Shown piece after piece: positions 63,622 through 64,000 of a stretch of 64,000 bases of DNA. The stretch lies in contig CAIPAT010000464.1 in the NCBI GenBank assembly GCA_903863035.1, forward strand, positions 23,413 to 87,412. Reading direction: 5' to 3'. The translations under genes and the position numbers were made by a program. How positions within the stretch are numbered: position 1 is the stretch's first letter; each line of letters opens with the position of its first letter. The notes under the pieces were generated by a model. That model was not told where the DNA came from. It made no database searches and saw only the letters and a program-made list of their open reading frames with translations. This stretch comes from an uncultured Lentisphaeria bacterium. Lineage in GTDB: Bacteria > Verrucomicrobiota > Lentisphaeria > Victivallales > Victivallaceae.

Positions 63622-63641
63622 ATGAGATAACGTTATCTCAT
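63622..63641. promoter_or_regulatory. Perfect 20-bp palindromic LacI-type operator
   Basis: ATGAGATAACGTTATCTCAT is fully symmetric with the central CG typical of LacI-family sites. It lies 10 bp downstream of the -10 box of the lacI-type gene, the place expected for autorepression. No second copy was found elsewhere in the window. Confidence 0.8.
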
Positions 63642-63651
63642 ATTGCTGTTA

Positions 63652-63680
63652 ATAATACATTATGAAATAAAATTTTGCAA
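63652..63680 (-). promoter_or_regulatory. Promoter of the LacI-family gene
   Basis: Minus strand: TTGCAA (63680-63675), 17-bp spacer, TATTAT (63657-63652). Confidence 0.65.
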
Positions 63681-63762
63681 CAGGCTCTTATAAAAAATCA
63701 GCAAAAAAGAATGAGAATAAATTTAAAAAGTGGACGAGTATCGATAGCCGTCGCGTCACCAG

Positions 63763-63820
63763 TTGTTCGACGAACAATCACCGGCGCGAGGCGCTTTCCT
63801 TGTTTTGCGATTGTAACGGG
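63763..63820 (+). repeat. Header of dispersed heptamer-repeat element
   Basis: TTGTTCG-A-CGAACAA (63763-63777) is a perfect small palindrome leading into the same header as at 45212-45260, with about 40 of 49 positions identical by eye. Confidence 0.75.
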
Positions 63821-63838
63821 GGGATATGCCGGCCAACT

Positions 63839-64000
63839 GTTAGGTGTTAAGAGTTAAGAGTTAAGAGTTATGGGTTATGGGTTATGGGTTATGGGTTATG
63901 GGTTATGGGTTATGGGTTATGGGTTATGGGTTATGGGTTATGGGTTATGGGTTATGGGTTATGGGTTATGGGTTATGGGTTATGGGTTATGGGTTATGGG
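63839..64000 (+). repeat. Heptamer tandem array running off the right edge
   Basis: GTTAGGT x1, GTTAAGA x3, then GTTATGG x19 without an error to the last base of the window (63867-64000). The repeated GGG every 7 bases is a G-quadruplex-type pattern on the plus strand. No coding function is likely. Confidence 0.95.

Noticed and set aside
63675..63857. A 60-residue ORF before the heptamer array
   Set aside because: It runs through the repeat header and lacks a ribosome binding site.
63839..64000. CRISPR array at the right edge
   Set aside because: Units are 7 bp, contiguous and without spacers, so this is a simple tandem repeat.

Overview
The window reads as a chromosomal stretch of a glycan-degrading bacterium, most likely of the phylum Lentisphaerota (Victivallis-like). 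This is inferred from several families seen together: short pseudopilin-like proteins ([17 protein letters not shown]...), many UroD-like methyltransferase paralogues, Gfo/Idh/MocA oxidoreductases, and GntR regulators fused to a solute-binding-protein domain. No rRNA, tRNA, CRISPR array, transposase or phage gene was seen, and no sugar transporter.

Layout. (1) 1-4762, minus strand: a GntR/FCD regulator, a pseudopilin, a lectin-like secreted protein and a large secreted GH10-like protein running off the left edge. It diverges from (2) 5025-8474, a 1149-residue GH13-like enzyme; the shared intergenic region holds two near-consensus promoters and a 17-bp inverted repeat. (3) 8626-11965, plus strand: tatA-tatC and a secreted SGNH/sialate O-acetylesterase-like protein ending in a clear terminator. 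(4) 12-15.2 kb: rsmB flanked by long inverted copies of a hairpin-rich intergenic repeat. (5) 15406-29157, minus strand: an eleven-gene, tightly packed operon with no signal peptides, encoding (from promoter to end) a GH37/GH63-like glycosidase, three UroD-like proteins interleaved with two Gfo/Idh/MocA oxidoreductases, GH28, GH36, a fourth UroD-like protein, a TIM-barrel protein and a polysaccharide deacetylase. (6) 29447-34872: GntR-SBP regulator, pseudopilin, and two secreted malectin-like proteins, one with a putative catalytic domain. (7) 35176-45055: a second GntR-SBP regulator, pseudopilin, GH63-like, GH101-like, a small secreted protein, a UroD-like protein and a six-hairpin glycosidase. 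(8) 45791-63592: LacI regulator, pseudopilin, GH20, secreted binding proteins, several large uncharacterised proteins, a truncated GH35 remnant, a neutral-ceramidase-like protein and GH94.

How it fits together. Four clusters share one plan: a transcriptional regulator, then a single pseudopilin gene, then secreted binding or hydrolytic proteins and intracellular glycosidases. Four promoters (29.2, 33.3, 34.9 and 45.1 kb) carry the same compound element: two tandem 9-bp repeats ending exactly 3 bp upstream of the -35 box, then a 17-bp spacer and a good -10. The variable base of the repeat is the same in both copies of a site but differs between sites, which looks like a paralogue-specific recognition code. 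LacI has a perfect 20-bp palindrome just downstream of its own promoter. Dispersed intergenic repeats, including a heptamer array (GTTATGG)n at the right edge with G-quadruplex potential, sit mainly between the catabolic blocks. The GH101-like, GH20, GH94, GH35 and ceramidase-like genes would fit host or mucin-type glycoconjugates, but substrates are inference only.
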